Origin: Epiperipatus broadwayi
Lineage: Eukaryota > Onychophora > Udeonychophora > Euonychophora > Peripatidae
NCBI GenBank assembly: GCA_028023455.1
Contig: JAQFVV010006245.1
Coordinates: 7,213,331 to 7,277,330 of the forward strand
Direction of reading: 5' to 3'
Length of the DNA stretch: 64,000 nucleotides
The notes beneath the pieces were generated by a model, which saw nothing but the letters and a program-made list of their open reading frames with translations, was not told the origin of the DNA and made no database searches. The position numbers were made by a program, and so were the translations under genes. Position 1 is the stretch's first letter, and each line of letters begins with the position of its first letter. Below are positions 62,123-64,000 of this stretch, one piece after another.

Positions 62123-63935
62123 TGTAATACAACCACCGTTCGGTTAAACACCAGCCGCACTTATAATTATGTGATCGACCGTTTCACCATCGATGATGAT
62201 TACCACAAGCAAGAAGCCAATATACACCCCCAAAATTGAGTATATATTCTTAATTGAACACTGACATAATATAAAATATCATCCCAGCATTATATTTCCC
62301 AATTAAACGCTTCTTCTCTGCTGGGCAAATTCTTTGAATCAAATAATTTGTTCTGCCCAGCGCTTGGAATATTTATAAATTTATTCCCGGAATTATCACG
62401 GTACAGCAGGAATATCAATTATAGCCCTTCTTCTTTCCCTTTATTTACGATATGAAAGGACTTATTTATCCATTTCGATTGCTTTATTATTATTACTCCT
62501 CATTTAATAAACTTGTTAGCTCGAATGACCTAGATTTAATTCATTCTAAATATTTATTCGCTTGGTAAAGAAAAAGAAAAACGCAAATGACTATTTACTT
62601 CCTTTTATAAATAAACCTTTAATTTTGCAATTCGTTATTTCTAATGACATAATAAAATCATAAAACACACAACTACCTATCACACACCAACATAATATAC
62701 ACATAAATAAAATAGTAAAGAATATAATTCAAATTAAACCTTAAATAAAATAGCGTAACCCAATTGTTACTTTCTTATACATTATTATAGTAAAATCATA
62801 AGTTCTTTTAATTATATTTGTCCGAAGTATTGCGCAAATTTTAATAGTTTTCGTTTCTGACTGATTTCTTTGTTCACAAATTAATTCTGACATGCATGTA
62901 TTAATAATAGTTACCTAGGTATGGAGTCCTCAATGAAGGATCAACCATCGAGTGGGAAAAATTTCCCTTCTTTTGCAGAGATGGTTGCTTGCTTTTCCGA
63001 CGCCCCAGTTAGTGGAGTGAGAGTTTATAATCTTTTGGTGTGGGTTTGATTTCTTTCTAATTTCGACCTTCAGTATACATTCATCTCTTTAAATATCCTA
63101 TTATGAATCTTCAGGCAGATCTGGTTCCATAACGGTGGTCTCTTATCGGCAGCATTTTAGATGTTATAGGTAGTGAGCGAATGGTTGGACGGAGATAGAC
63201 CGAGCAAACGCCCGTTATTCGCCACTAGCCCTCCATGTTAGCGTACCCAACTAAGTTCGTTAACATTTGAATAATACGTCCTCGCTATTCTCTAGACGGT
63301 TTCTTCCCTTCTATTATTATTATTTTTTTTTTAAGTTTTAGCCAGCAAAAGAAAATACAACCCGTTACTTCTAAATCAGCTCTGCTTATTTCTCTGCTAT
63401 CGTTCTATAGAATGTTACTAATTGCATCATTCCCTTTCATTCTTTATCTTGTACCAATCTATCTGGAATTTTTTGTACTAGTTTTACATTTTTCAATTTT
63501 ATAATTACAATTATTTTCTTTCATTCTTTTGATACATTTAAATATTGAATGTTACTAATTGCAACATTCCTTTACATTACTTTATCTTGTACCAATCTAT
63601 CTGGAAATTTGGTACAAGTTTTACATTTTTAATTTTATAATTACAATTATTTTCTTTCATTCTTTTGATATGTGATTTTCTTATTTGACAAAGAAAGAAA
63701 GAGACGCGTTCATTATACACCCCTCCCCTTTCCTTTCTAATCTTCAATCTTTATTTAGTTTTTTTCTAATTTCTTTTAAAATAAGTTTTTAGAATCCTTT
63801 TAACTACAATTTTTTTTTTCCCTTTTTTTTTTTAATTGGTTTTCTATTTCTTTTAACGAAACCCTTTTTCTTTATTATTATTATTGAGGATCAATAATAT
63901 ATATACATGCGAGACTATATTATATGTAGATATCG

Positions 63936-63937
<2 letters not shown>
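62123..63937 (-). repeat. 5' LTR of young element
   Basis: Nearly identical to 57366-59177. The minus-strand TATAAA is at 63029-63024. The distal end is incomplete: where the other LTR ends CGCATTACA, this one reads CGCA and then goes directly into (TA)n. The last five bases of the terminus appear to have been lost to or overwritten by the microsatellite. Confidence 0.92.

Positions 63938-63967
<30 letters not shown>
63938..63967. repeat. (TA)n microsatellite at insertion site
   Basis: An uninterrupted TA tract abuts the 5' LTR and ends at TTGAAAAACAAC. It matches the TA tract on the other side of the element (57349-57365), so the element landed inside a TA microsatellite. The remaining 33 bases to the window end are unremarkable. 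Confidence 0.9.
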
Positions 63968-63969
<2 letters not shown>

Positions 63970-64000
63970 AAAAACAACTCATATCTCCAAATTATAACTT

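Larger units (their letters stand above)
57366..63937 (-). mobile_element. young Gag-only LTR retrotransposon, non-autonomous
   Basis: Two direct ~1.8-kb LTRs flank a 2,945-bp interior. On the minus strand the order is 5' LTR (62123-63937), primer binding site, leader, intact gag (61499-59946), ~770 bp without pol, polypurine tract, 3' LTR (57366-59177). Comparing the LTRs by eye I noted roughly 25 to 30 differences, mostly transitions, so insertion was fairly recent. Both outer flanks are (TA)n tracts, so a target duplication cannot be read. The interior is too short for a normal gag-pol and no protease, reverse transcriptase or integrase motif is present. Confidence 0.9.

Overview
The window is nuclear DNA from a eukaryote, most likely an invertebrate animal. 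By eye it is very AT-rich, with many (TA)n tracts and long stretches without usable reading frames. It carries Ty3/gypsy-type LTR retrotransposons, LINE 3' ends with GATGATGAT-type tails, SINE heads from a class II tRNA, a pogo/Tigger-like element and several palindromic repeat families. I cannot name the species. I see no operons, rRNA genes, intact tRNA genes or CRISPR arrays. No intact host gene is convincing; two short exon-like stretches on the minus strand (21867-22054 and 28573-28801) are the best host-gene candidates, and the second carries a frameshift.

Layout. 1-13000 is mostly plain AT-rich DNA with a possible 3' UTR at the left edge, a series of four short stem-loops at 4895-5083, a spaced GGTTACAAT repeat at 6364-6581 and TA microsatellites. 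13500-17700 holds three palindromic or tandem repeat families. 22926-23995 is a 1,070-bp pogo/Tigger-like non-autonomous DNA transposon with TA target duplication. 26870-28205 looks like a solo LTR, and 29515-30300 is a large foldback repeat.

32784-45567 is an old Ty3/gypsy-like retrotransposon on the minus strand. It has long diverged LTRs, recognisable Gag, protease, reverse transcriptase, RNase H and integrase remnants, and another LTR-like insertion (34951-36560) inside its left LTR. 47500-54200 contains LINE remnants, a SINE and palindromic elements.

57366-63937 is a much younger LTR element on the minus strand. It has two nearly identical 1.8-kb LTRs, a polypurine tract, a probable primer binding site and one intact 517-codon gag, but no pol. 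Its Gag C-terminal half resembles the gag remnant of the old element. It may therefore be a Gag-only, non-autonomous derivative that relied on reverse transcriptase and integrase from relatives of the old element. This pair, and the tendency of elements to sit in TA-rich sequence, are the most interesting biology here.
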